Positions 28,112 through 37,160 of a stretch of 38,365 bases of DNA are shown here, in pieces. The stretch is from NCBI GenBank assembly GCA_903904005.1, contig CAIVAR010000087.1:1-38365 (forward strand). The letters run 5' to 3'. Numbering within the stretch: the stretch's first letter is position 1; the number at the start of each line of letters is the position of its first letter. The translations under genes and the position numbers were made by a program. The notes under the pieces were generated by a model. The model worked only from the letters and a program-made list of their open reading frames with translations, ran no database searches and was not told where the DNA came from. The stretch comes from an uncultured Anaeromyxobacter sp. (GTDB lineage: Bacteria; Myxococcota; Myxococcia; Myxococcales; Anaeromyxobacteraceae).

Positions 28112-28124
28112 TGCCATTCTGGCA
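28112..28124. promoter_or_regulatory. Proximal enhancer-like palindrome (activator site 1)
   Basis: TGCCATTCTGGCA, a palindrome with 5-bp arms and a 3-bp centre, about 90 bp upstream of the -24 element, suitable for a dimeric bacterial enhancer-binding protein. Confidence 0.6.
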
Positions 28125-28151
28125 AATCGTGCCTCCGCGGCCCCGGTGGGA

Positions 28152-28164
28152 CGCCATTTTGTCA
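28152..28164. promoter_or_regulatory. Distal enhancer-like site (activator site 2)
   Basis: CGCCATTTTGTCA resembles site 1 at 10 of 13 positions and is centred 40 bp from it, close to four helical turns. It overlaps the stop codon of the regulator gene. Confidence 0.45.
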
Positions 28165-29583
28165 GGGGCGCTCGGGACCGCCGCCCTCGTCCGGAACCAC
28201 CCCGACGAGGCGCCCGTCCTCGTCCCGGTCGAGCTTCCGGTAGATGGTCCGCGGCGCCACCCGGAGCAGCTGGGCGGCGAGGTTCTTGTCGCCCCGGGTC
28301 TGGCGCAGCGTCTCGCGGATGACGATGCGCTCGATCTCCTCGAGCGGCGTCCCGAGCGCGATGGTCAGCGTCGCGGACATCGGGACGGGACGGCCGGGCG
28401 AGGCGTTGCGGACCGCCTCGGGCAGGTCGCCCACGTCGACCACCTCCCCGCGGCAGAGGACGACGGCCCGCTCGATGGCGTGCTGGAGCTCCCGCACGTT
28501 CCCGGGCCAGTCGTGGGCGGCGAGGGCCTGGAGCGCGGCGTCGGAGAACCCCGTCACCGGGCGCCGGTTGCGCTCGGCGAACCCGCGCAGGAAGGCGGCC
28601 GCGAGCAGCGGCACGTCCTCGCGCCGCTCCCGCAGGGGAGGGAGGCGGACGGTGACGACGTCGAGCCGGTAATAGAGGTCCTCGCGGAACCGGCCGGCGC
28701 GGACCTCGGCGGCGAGGTCGCGGTTGGTGGCGGCCACGATGCGCACGTCCACCTGCACCGGCTGGGTGCCCCCGAGCCGCTCGACCACCCCGTCCTGCAG
28801 CACCCGGAGGAGCTTCGCCTGCACTCCTGGTGACATGTCCCCGACCTCGTCGAGGAAGAGGGTGCCGCCGTGGGCGCGCTGGAAGCGCCCCTCCTTGCGC
28901 TGCGTGGCCCCGGTGAAGGCGCCCCGCTCGTAGCCGAAGAGCTCCGATTCCAGGATGGTCTCCGGGATGGCGGCGCAGTTCACGGGGACGAACGGGGCCC
29001 CGGAGCGGGGGGACAGGTCGTGGAGGAGCCGGGCGGCGAGCTCCTTGCCGGTCCCGCTCTCCCCCAGGAGGAGCACCGTGGCGGAGGCAGGGGCCACCTG
29101 CCGGAGGGTGTCGAGCGCCGCGCGGAACGCGGGGGCGCTTCCCACCATCCCGCCGTCGGCCGGCTCGCCCGAGAAGCGGGCCAGGCGGGCGCGCAGCGCG
29201 CGGTTCTCCGCGACCAGCGAGGCGCGCTCCATGGCGAGCCGCACCGCCTTCACGATGGCGTGCCGCTTCACCGGCTTGGTGATGAAGTCGTAGGCCCCGT
29301 CCTTCATCGCCGCCACGGCCCCCTCGACCGTCCCGAAGGCGGTCACGAGGATCACCTCGATCTCGGGGGCGATGGCCTTCACGGCGCGCAGGAGCTCGCC
29401 GCCGCCCATCCCCGGCATCATGAGGTCGGTCACCACCACGTCGGGCCGGTCCCGCCGGACCGCCTCCAGGGCCTCCTGGCCCGAGGCGGCGAGGGTGACC
29501 CGCCAGCCCTCCCGGGCGAAGATGCGCTCCAGGGACTCGAGGTTGGGACGCTCGTCGTCGACGATGAGGACCAGGGGGGTCAC
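28162..29583 (-). CDS. Sigma-54-dependent response regulator (NtrC family)
   Basis: 473 residues with three parts. The receiver domain (1-120) has phospho-acceptor Asp53 in VTDLMMP and Lys103 in ITKP. The AAA+ domain (about 143-375) has Walker A GESGTGKE (174-181), the sigma-54-contacting GAFTGA loop (221-226), Walker B TLFLDEVGD and the arginine-finger region. The C-terminal Fis-type helix-turn-helix (about 410-455) contains NLAAQLLRVAPRTIYRKL. Start is GTG at 29583. It reads in the same direction as gsp, and 177 bp separate its stop from gspC, containing a sigma-54 promoter and two similar palindromic sites. It is therefore the likely activator of secretion. No partner histidine kinase lies beside it. 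Confidence 0.92.
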   Translation of the reverse strand: MTPLVLIVDDERPNLESLERIFAREGWRVTLAASGQEALEAVRRDRPDVVVTDLMMPGMGGGELLRAVKAIAPEIEVILVTAFGTVEGAVAAMKDGAYDFITKPVKRHAIVKAVRLAMERASLVAENRALRARLARFSGEPADGGMVGSAPAFRAALDTLRQVAPASATVLLLGESGTGKELAARLLHDLSPRSGAPFVPVNCAAIPETILESELFGYERGAFTGATQRKEGRFQRAHGGTLFLDEVGDMSPGVQAKLLRVLQDGVVERLGGTQPVQVDVRIVAATNRDLAAEVRAGRFREDLYYRLDVVTVRLPPLRERREDVPLLAAAFLRGFAERNRRPVTGFSDAALQALAAHDWPGNVRELQHAIERAVVLCRGEVVDVGDLPEAVRNASPGRPVPMSATLTIALGTPLEEIERIVIRETLRQTRGDKNLAAQLLRVAPRTIYRKLDRDEDGRLVGVVPDEGGGPERP

Positions 29584-29622
29584 GGCGGCGGATCCTACAA
29601 CGGCGCACCCCCAATCGCCCGC

Positions 29623-29650
29623 TTGCCGTGTCAGGACGTTGGTGTATGAG
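29623..29650 (+). promoter_or_regulatory. Weak sigma-70-like promoter of the Ig-repeat lipoprotein
   Basis: TTGCCG (29623-29628), a 16-bp spacer and TATGAG (29645-29650) in the 111-bp divergent gap between the regulator and the lipoprotein. The match is moderate. Confidence 0.35.
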
Positions 29651-29694
29651 TCCGGCGGAGCCGGCCGCAGACCCTGCCGGCGTGGAGGAATGCC

Positions 29695-30561
29695 ATGAAG
29701 CGAAGTGCCGTCCTGATCGCCCTCGCGGTCGCCGCCTGCGGACCCTCGGTGAAGTCCGTCTCCGTCGAGCCCGCCAGGGTGACGCTCGACGCCAAGGGAG
29801 CGACGACCCAGTTCAAGGCCGTCGCCCGCGACGACAAGGGTCAGCCCATCGACGCGACCAAGGTGAAGGTGGCCTGGTCGAGCGCGTCGCCGCAGTCCGC
29901 CACCGTCGACGAGTCGGGCCTGCTGGTCGCGCAGCGGTCGGGCGAGACTGCGGTGACCGCGTCGATCGGCGAGGTCAAGGGGACCGCCCAGGTGGTGGTC
30001 TCCATCCCCGCCAGCATCAGCGTCACGGCCGTGTCGAAGGAGGCGCGCCCCGGCGAGGTGGTGCCGCTCTCGGTGGTGGTGGTCGACGACACCGGGAAGC
30101 CGGTCACCGTGCCGCGGACCATCACCTGGTCGACGAGCGACGCCGCGGTGGCCCGCGTCGCCGACGGAAAGGTCGAGGCGGTCGGGCCGGGCTCGGCCAC
30201 CATCACCGCCGCCACCGGCCAGCTGAAGGGCGGGGTCACCCTCGCCGTCCGCGTGCCCGAGTTCGCCAAGCTCGCCCTCACCCCGGCGAAGACCCAGACC
30301 CTGAAGAAGGGCGACCGGTTCACGTTCAAGGTCGCGGCGCTCGACAAGAAGGGTCAGAAGGTGGGCGGGGTCCCGGTCGCCTGGAAGTCCTCCGACGCGC
30401 GCATCGCCACCGTCTCGCCCGACGGCGTGGTCACCGCGGTGAAGAAGGGGAGCGCCAAGATCACCGCCTCGGCCTCGGGCAAGTCGGCCACCGTCGGCGT
30501 CTCGGTCACCGACACCGCCGCCAAGCCGAAGTCCAAGTCGACCGCGAAGAAGAAGAAGTAA
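29695..30561 (+). CDS. Lipoprotein with bacterial Ig-like (BIG2) repeats
   Basis: 288 residues. The short signal ends in a lipobox-like VAAC (Cys15), predicting a lipid-anchored protein in the cell envelope. Three successive Ig-like (BIG2) domains follow at about 19-100, 102-188 and 190-272, each with the pattern of a strand, VAWSSS or ITWSTS or VAWKSS, then VATV/VARV and GSATIT or GSAKIT. The extreme C-terminus is a lysine tail (KSKSTAKKKK). GGAGGAA 4-10 nt before the ATG supports the start. BIG2 domains usually mediate adhesion or protein contacts; the target is unknown. It is divergent from the sigma-54 regulator and ends at a strong terminator. It could be a secretion substrate, but nothing proves this. 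Confidence 0.85.
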   Translation: MKRSAVLIALAVAACGPSVKSVSVEPARVTLDAKGATTQFKAVARDDKGQPIDATKVKVAWSSASPQSATVDESGLLVAQRSGETAVTASIGEVKGTAQVVVSIPASISVTAVSKEARPGEVVPLSVVVVDDTGKPVTVPRTITWSTSDAAVARVADGKVEAVGPGSATITAATGQLKGGVTLAVRVPEFAKLALTPAKTQTLKKGDRFTFKVAALDKKGQKVGGVPVAWKSSDARIATVSPDGVVTAVKKGSAKITASASGKSATVGVSVTDTAAKPKSKSTAKKKK

Positions 30562-30604
30562 AGGTCGCCGTCCCGATCCCGGGCGGATCCCGGGAGCGAA
30601 ACGG

Positions 30605-30634
30605 AAAAGGGGAGCCCGATCGGGCTCCCCTTCG
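30605..30634. terminator. Strong bidirectional terminator
   Basis: AAGGGGAGCCC, loop GATC, GGGCTCCCCTT: a perfect 11-bp stem with A-run on one side and T-rich on the other, between the convergent lipoprotein gene (+) and rpmE (-). Confidence 0.85.
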
Positions 30635-30658
30635 TCCTTCCCGGCGGTGAGGACCGGC

Positions 30659-31030
30659 TCAGGCCTCGGGCGTCTCGACCGCGGGAGGGGCCTCGGCCTC
30701 CGGCTTGGGGGCCGGCTTCGGCTTCCCGGCGTTGGCCTTGGCGCGCTTGGTGGCGCGGTTCTCGTCCTTGGCAGCGGCCTTGACGGGCTTCGGCGCCGGG
30801 GGCGGGGCCACCTTCTTCTCCTCGCCCTTGGGGGAGTTCGCGTAGCGGTTCTTGAACCGCTCGATGCGTCCGGCGGTGTCGAGGATCTTCTGCTTGCCCG
30901 TGAAGAACGGGTGGCAGGAGGAGCAGATCTCGATGTGGAAGTCGCCGCGGGTGGAGCGGGTCTCGATGACCGCGCCGCAGGCGCAGACGACCTTGGACGC
31001 CTTGTAGTCGGGGTGGATGCCTTCCTTCAT
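30659..31030 (-). CDS. rpmE: 50S ribosomal protein L31 (zinc type) with basic C-terminal extension
   Basis: Component of the large ribosomal subunit at the inter-subunit bridge. Residues 1-70 are a standard L31: MKEGIHPDY, zinc ligands Cys16, Cys18, Cys36 and Cys39 (the C+ form), and HPFFTGKQK. Residues 70-123 are a Lys/Ala/Pro/Glu-rich extension; L31 is normally 66-75 residues, so the length is unusual. The ATG at 31030 gives the canonical N-terminus. Having the C+ form, the organism may keep a cysteine-free paralogue elsewhere under zinc control, which cannot be judged here. It is a separate unit from rho, with its own promoter. Confidence 0.95.
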   Translation of the reverse strand: MKEGIHPDYKASKVVCACGAVIETRSTRGDFHIEICSSCHPFFTGKQKILDTAGRIERFKNRYANSPKGEEKKVAPPPAPKPVKAAAKDENRATKRAKANAGKPKPAPKPEAEAPPAVETPEA

Positions 31031-31093
31031 GACTTCCTTCCTGTCGCCTCTTGCATCGCGCGGGATCGCGCGGTGGTCCGGGCGGGAGCGGGG

Positions 31094-31122
31094 GATCTAA
31101 TCCTTCCGGCCGTTTCCGTCAA
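31094..31122 (-). promoter_or_regulatory. Sigma-70 promoter of rpmE
   Basis: On the minus strand TTGACG (31122-31117), a 17-bp spacer and TAGATC (31099-31094). The leader would be about 55-60 nt and contains a direct repeat ATCGCGCGG (31055-31063, 31065-31073). Confidence 0.5.
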
Positions 31123-31131
31123 GGACGGCGG

Positions 31132-32445
31132 TCACTTGCCGCCGCCGACCATCATCTGGAAGAATTCGGAGTGGTTCCGGGCCTGGCGGAACTTGTCGAG
31201 CATGAACTTCATGGCCTCGACGTTGTCGAGCCCGTTCAGGATGGTCTGGCGCAGGATGTAGATCTTGGAGAGCCAGTCGGCGGGGAGGAGCAGCTCCTCC
31301 TTGCGGGTGCCGCTCTTCGCCAGGTCCATGCAGGGGAAGATGCGCTTCTCCATGAGCCGCCGGTCGAGCACGATCTCGGAGTTCCCGGTGCCCTTGAACT
31401 CCTCGAAGATGACCTCGTCCATGCGGCTGCCGGTGTCGACGAGCGCGGTGCCGATGATCGTGAGCGATCCGCCCTCCTCGATGTTGCGGGCCGCGCCGAA
31501 GAAGCGCTTGGGCTTGTGGAGGGCGTTGGCGTCCACGCCGCCCGAGAGGATCTTCCCGGAGGGCGGCACGGTGGAGTTGTAGGCGCGCGCGAGCCGGGTG
31601 ATGGAGTCGAGGAGGATGACCACGTCCTTCTTGTGCTCCACCAGCCGGCGGGCCTTCTCGATGACCATCTCGGCCACCTGGACGTGGCGGGTGGCGGGCT
31701 CGTCGAAGGTGGAGGCCACCACCTCGCCCTTCACCGTCCGTTCCATGTCGGTGACCTCCTCGGGCCGCTCGTCGATGAGCAGGACGATGAGGGTCACCTC
31801 GGGGTGGTTGGCGGTGATGGCGTGGGCGATGTGCTGCAGGAGGACGGTCTTGCCGGCGCGCGGGGGCGAGACGATGAGGCAGCGTTGCCCCTTCCCGATG
31901 GGGGCGAAGAGGTCCACCACCCGGGTGGTCATCTCGTTGGGGTCGTGCTCCAGCGAGAGCCGCTCGGTGGGGTAGAGCGGCGTGAGGTTGTCGAAGAGGA
32001 CCTTGTTCTGACCCTCCTCGGGCGGCTCGCCGTTGATCGAGTCGACCTGGAGCAGCGCGAAGTACCGCTCGCCCTCCTTGGGCTGGCGAACCGTTCCCCG
32101 GAGCGTGTCGCCGGTCCTCAGGTTGAAACGGCGGATCTGCGACGGGGAGACGTAGATGTCGTCGGGGCCGGGCAGGTAGCTGAAGTCGGCGCTGCGCAGG
32201 AAGCCGAAGCCGTCGGGGAGGACCTCGATGGTCCCCTCGCTGGCCACCTCCATCTCCTCCTTCTTCTCGTCGGCCTTCTTCGACTCGGCCTGGAGGATGG
32301 CGAAGATGAGATCCTGCTTCTTCATGGCCCCTGCGGCCTCGATGCCGAGGTCGCGGGCCAGGGAGGCCAGTTCGGCGACCTTGCGGTGCTTGAGGTCGGT
32401 CAGGCTGGACGTCGGCGGGGAGGTCGTGGCGGGGGATGCGGGCAT
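31132..32445 (-). CDS. rho: Transcription termination factor Rho
   Basis: Hexameric RNA-dependent ATPase/helicase, 437 residues. An N-terminal helical domain (about 15-55, [17 protein letters not shown]) and the cold-shock-like RNA-binding domain with RNP1 DGFGFLR (78-84) precede the RecA-like motor. The motor has Walker A SPPRAGKT (193-200), Walker [12 protein letters not shown]-loop and R-loop region [21 protein letters not shown], and C-terminal [11 protein letters not shown]. There are no large insertions. The ATG at 32445 has a poor Shine-Dalgarno. A sigma-70 promoter about 75 nt upstream leaves a leader long enough for Rho autoregulation, which is known in other bacteria but not shown here. 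Confidence 0.97.
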   Translation of the reverse strand: MPASPATTSPPTSSLTDLKHRKVAELASLARDLGIEAAGAMKKQDLIFAILQAESKKADEKKEEMEVASEGTIEVLPDGFGFLRSADFSYLPGPDDIYVSPSQIRRFNLRTGDTLRGTVRQPKEGERYFALLQVDSINGEPPEEGQNKVLFDNLTPLYPTERLSLEHDPNEMTTRVVDLFAPIGKGQRCLIVSPPRAGKTVLLQHIAHAITANHPEVTLIVLLIDERPEEVTDMERTVKGEVVASTFDEPATRHVQVAEMVIEKARRLVEHKKDVVILLDSITRLARAYNSTVPPSGKILSGGVDANALHKPKRFFGAARNIEEGGSLTIIGTALVDTGSRMDEVIFEEFKGTGNSEIVLDRRLMEKRIFPCMDLAKSGTRKEELLLPADWLSKIYILRQTILNGLDNVEAMKFMLDKFRQARNHSEFFQMMVGGGK

Positions 32446-32526
32446 GGGGGGCGTCCGGAGGGAGAGGCGCCGGCGGGCGGAGGCCCGGAAGGGACGGCTG
32501 CGCGGCTCAAGGGGGGGACGGGCGGA

Positions 32527-32555
32527 AAACTAAGGGGCACGGGGCTTCCTGTCAA
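32527..32555 (-). promoter_or_regulatory. Sigma-70 promoter of rho
   Basis: On the minus strand TTGACA (32555-32550, perfect), a 17-bp spacer and TAGTTT (32532-32527). The rest of the 247-bp divergent gap up to 32692 shows no further gene; a TAAGAT hexamer at 32669-32674 may serve the opposite gene but lacks a -35. Confidence 0.65.
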
Positions 32556-32680
32556 CCTGAGAGGACATTCACCGGGAGAGCAGGAGGTGTGTGGGAAGAT
32601 GCGCGCGCACATCCCGTGTGCCATGGATGCGGGTCGGGCGGTGACGAGGCATCCGGACCCGCGTGGCGTAAGATGATCGC

Positions 32681-32695
32681 AAAGGAGGTCCCTTG
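32681..32695 (+). promoter_or_regulatory. Ribosome-binding site fixing a TTG start
   Basis: AAAGGAGG (32681-32688) lies four to five nucleotides before TTG at 32693, the only sensible start for the frame. This is the clearest Shine-Dalgarno in the window. Confidence 0.8.
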
Positions 32696-34285
32696 CTTCC
32701 CCACGAGGCGGTGGTCGCCGGCTCCCCGGAGTTCGTCGACGCGCTGCTCCCACTCGTCACCGAACGTCTCGGAGGCGCCCCGCGGGTCGCCGACACGCCG
32801 TCGGTCGCCTCGGCGCTCTGCCAGGACGGCGCGCGCCTGCTCGTCTACGAGCACGGCGGACGGGAGTGGCTCTCCCTCTGCGAGCAACTGCGCGGGCTGG
32901 CCGAGCCGGGCCTGGTGGTGGTGGCCGCGCTGCCGCCCGAGCACGCCGCCGACGTCGCCGAGATCTCGGGCGTGGCGAGCGCGGTCGTCGCCTGGCGGGG
33001 CGACGGGCGGCCGATGATGGACGCGCTCGCGCGGGTGATGGCCGCACGCGAGGCTCCCCAGCACGCGCCGGCCCGGCGCACGGGCCCGGTCCTCACCCCC
33101 CAGCCCCGCCCGGCGGTCGCGGCACCGACCCCTCCGCGACCCGCGCCCCCCGCGCCGACGCCCCGCCCGCGACCGACGATGTCCCCTGCGCCCACGCCGG
33201 CGCCCGTCCGTCCCGCGGCCACGCCCGCTCCCGTCCGTCCTGCGCCGACGCCGGTTCCCGACGCGCCCTCCTCCGGCGACGCCCAGTTCGATACCCTCTT
33301 CGAGTACGAGGGCGCGGCCGACGCGGCGACGCCCCCGCCTGCGCCGATCCCCGCCCCGGAGCCCACGTCGCCGCCCTCCTCCCCGTCGACCGTCTGGCCC
33401 GGTACGGTCCTCTCGGCCACCGACGGGCTTGCCGTGGTCCGCGCCGCCCTCTCCGGGCTGTGGCCGGAACAGCGGCTGCGCCCCGTCACCGAGCGGCTCG
33501 TGGCCGTCCTGACCACGGCCGAGAAGGCCGCCGCCCTCGGGCAGAAGCTCCCCTTCGACGCCGCGCCCGTGAAGCGCGCGGTCGGGCTCCGCTGGCAGGT
33601 CGCGGCCGCCATCGAGACCCTCCCGCCGCTCGGCGCCAAGGTCGACCAGGTTGCGGTCCAGGACATCCTCGTGGGCATCGACGAGGTGCTCGCCGAGCTC
33701 AAGGTCGAGAGCGAGGACGTGGGGCCCGAGGTCCTGCGCGCGCTCGAGGCGGTCCGGCACGCGCTGGTCAAGGAGGCCATCGACCTGACCGAGGCCCTCC
33801 AGCAGGTGGCGCCGGCCGAGCTGGTGGAGGAGATCACGACGAGCCGGAAGGCCCGCCGCCCCGCGCCGGCCCCGGTCACCCGCGTGGTGCGTGCCCAGAA
33901 GGAGCCCGAGCGCGAGGCGAGCCAGGTGCCATGGGGGCTCGTCATCCTGCTGGTGCTCGCGGTGACGGGGGCGGCCGCCTATCACGGGTACCGCTACGTG
34001 AATCGGCCGAGGCCGCAGGCCCCTCCCGTCGCCGGTGCGCCCGCGGGGATGCTCGGGGCGGCGACCGCCAAGGAGAAGATCCTCGTCGTTCCCGGTGGGA
34101 CCTCGGTGGACCCGAAGGAACTCGAGAACTACAAGAACCTGGAGCGAGCCAAGGGGAACGAGGTCCGGGAAGTCCTGCCCGGGACGTTCGTGGTCACTCC
34201 GGAGAACGCCCGGCCCATGACGGGTCCGGAGTCGAGCAAGGGCCGGGAAGCCTCCACGGATTCCAAGCAGGGAGCGAAGCCATGA
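32693..34285 (+). CDS. Proline-rich single-pass membrane protein coupled to a pilin gene, unknown function
   Basis: 530 residues, not recognised as a known family. Residues 1-118 form an alpha/beta domain whose pattern (AVVAGSP, LLVYEHGG, GLVVVAALP, ASAVVAWRG) recalls a receiver fold, but without a phospho-Asp signature. Residues 121-235 are Pro/Ala-rich and include two near-identical TPAPVRPA units. Residues 240-385 are helical. One membrane segment (413-432) follows basic residues, predicting N-terminus in and C-terminus out. The last 100 residues include KEKILVVPGG and LPGTFVVTPENARP. There is no signal peptide. Its stop overlaps the ATG of the pilin-like gene (ATGA), so the two are translated together. 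Confidence 0.75.
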   Translation: MLPHEAVVAGSPEFVDALLPLVTERLGGAPRVADTPSVASALCQDGARLLVYEHGGREWLSLCEQLRGLAEPGLVVVAALPPEHAADVAEISGVASAVVAWRGDGRPMMDALARVMAAREAPQHAPARRTGPVLTPQPRPAVAAPTPPRPAPPAPTPRPRPTMSPAPTPAPVRPAATPAPVRPAPTPVPDAPSSGDAQFDTLFEYEGAADAATPPPAPIPAPEPTSPPSSPSTVWPGTVLSATDGLAVVRAALSGLWPEQRLRPVTERLVAVLTTAEKAAALGQKLPFDAAPVKRAVGLRWQVAAAIETLPPLGAKVDQVAVQDILVGIDEVLAELKVESEDVGPEVLRALEAVRHALVKEAIDLTEALQQVAPAELVEEITTSRKARRPAPAPVTRVVRAQKEPEREASQVPWGLVILLVLAVTGAAAYHGYRYVNRPRPQAPPVAGAPAGMLGAATAKEKILVVPGGTSVDPKELENYKNLERAKGNEVREVLPGTFVVTPENARPMTGPESSKGREASTDSKQGAKP

Positions 34286-34800
34286 AGAGATCAGCCCGAA
34301 GGTCGTCCAGCGGTTTCACGCTCATCGAGCTCATGATCGTGGTCGCCATCGTCGGCGTCCTAGCCTCGATTGCACTGCCCATGTACCAGAACATGACCCT
34401 TCGAGGGCGCGTCGCGGAGCGTGAACCGATCATGCGTTCGATCGCCAAGGCCGTGGGGGACTACGCCCTCAACGCATCCGCGCTCCCGGCGACATTCCGG
34501 GGATTGCCGAATCCGATGACGGAGGCCAGTGCCAGTTCCACGAAGGTGCCATGGGCCCAGAACCACGGGGACACGGACAACTGGCGGGACCTCTCGCTCG
34601 TCGTGGATGGAGCGACCTACTGCGCCTATTCGTTCGCCCTCGATCAGGCGGCCACACCCGTGAAGCTCCTTGTTAAATCCGTGTGCGACATCGACGGAGA
34701 CGGTGTCCAGAGCGTCAAGGTGCAGGTGTATGACGGGTACGGCAATGCCTTCATCCTGAGGCCTGACCTGTCGCCCGAACCCGCGTCCAACATCTTCTGA
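34282..34800 (+). CDS. Type IV pilin-like protein
   Basis: 172 residues. The class III signal is basic (MKRSARRSSSG), then FTLIELMIVVAIVGVLASIALP, with cleavage after Gly11, Phe at +1 and Glu at +5. The globular part is short, with two cysteines (one in TYCAYSF, one in SVCDIDGDGVQ) that could form the pilin disulfide loop. DIDGDGVQ also resembles a calcium-binding loop. It could be PilA-like or a minor pilin; no pil assembly genes are in the window. GC content looks clearly lower than in neighbours, with rare codons such as TTA and GTT, hinting at different selection or transfer. It overlaps the preceding membrane-protein gene by 4 bp. Confidence 0.87.
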   Translation: MKRSARRSSSGFTLIELMIVVAIVGVLASIALPMYQNMTLRGRVAEREPIMRSIAKAVGDYALNASALPATFRGLPNPMTEASASSTKVPWAQNHGDTDNWRDLSLVVDGATYCAYSFALDQAATPVKLLVKSVCDIDGDGVQSVKVQVYDGYGNAFILRPDLSPEPASNIF

Positions 34801-37031
<2,231 letters not shown>

Positions 37032-37133
37032 GCAAGTTCCCGTTTTCACGAGGGTCCCTTGCCCCGGCGCCGGCTGCCGTGCTAGGTCCCAATCCCCCGG
37101 CGACCGCAGGCGCGGCCGCGGACACGGGCAACC

Positions 37134-37150
37134 GGCGGTTCGAACCCGCC
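37134..37150 (+). other. T-arm-like hairpin in the leader of the radical SAM gene
   Basis: GGCGG, loop TTCGAAC, CCGCC: a 5-bp stem (6 bp counting C37133 and G37151 if the pairing is extended) with a 7-nt loop exactly like a tRNA T-arm, ending 10 nt before the ATG at 37161. No matching acceptor, D or anticodon arms are found. The rest of the gap 37032-37132 is GC-rich and shows no clear promoter. Confidence 0.4.
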
Positions 37151-37160
37151 GCCCGGCGAC

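Noticed and set aside
37067-37160. tRNA gene (T-arm-like hairpin with TTCGAAC loop)
   Set aside because: No matching acceptor, D-arm or anticodon arm could be drawn for normal, long-variable-arm or selenocysteine tRNA geometry.
37032-37160. Cobalamin riboswitch before the B12-type radical SAM gene
   Set aside because: The conserved B12-box and core motifs are not visible in the leader.
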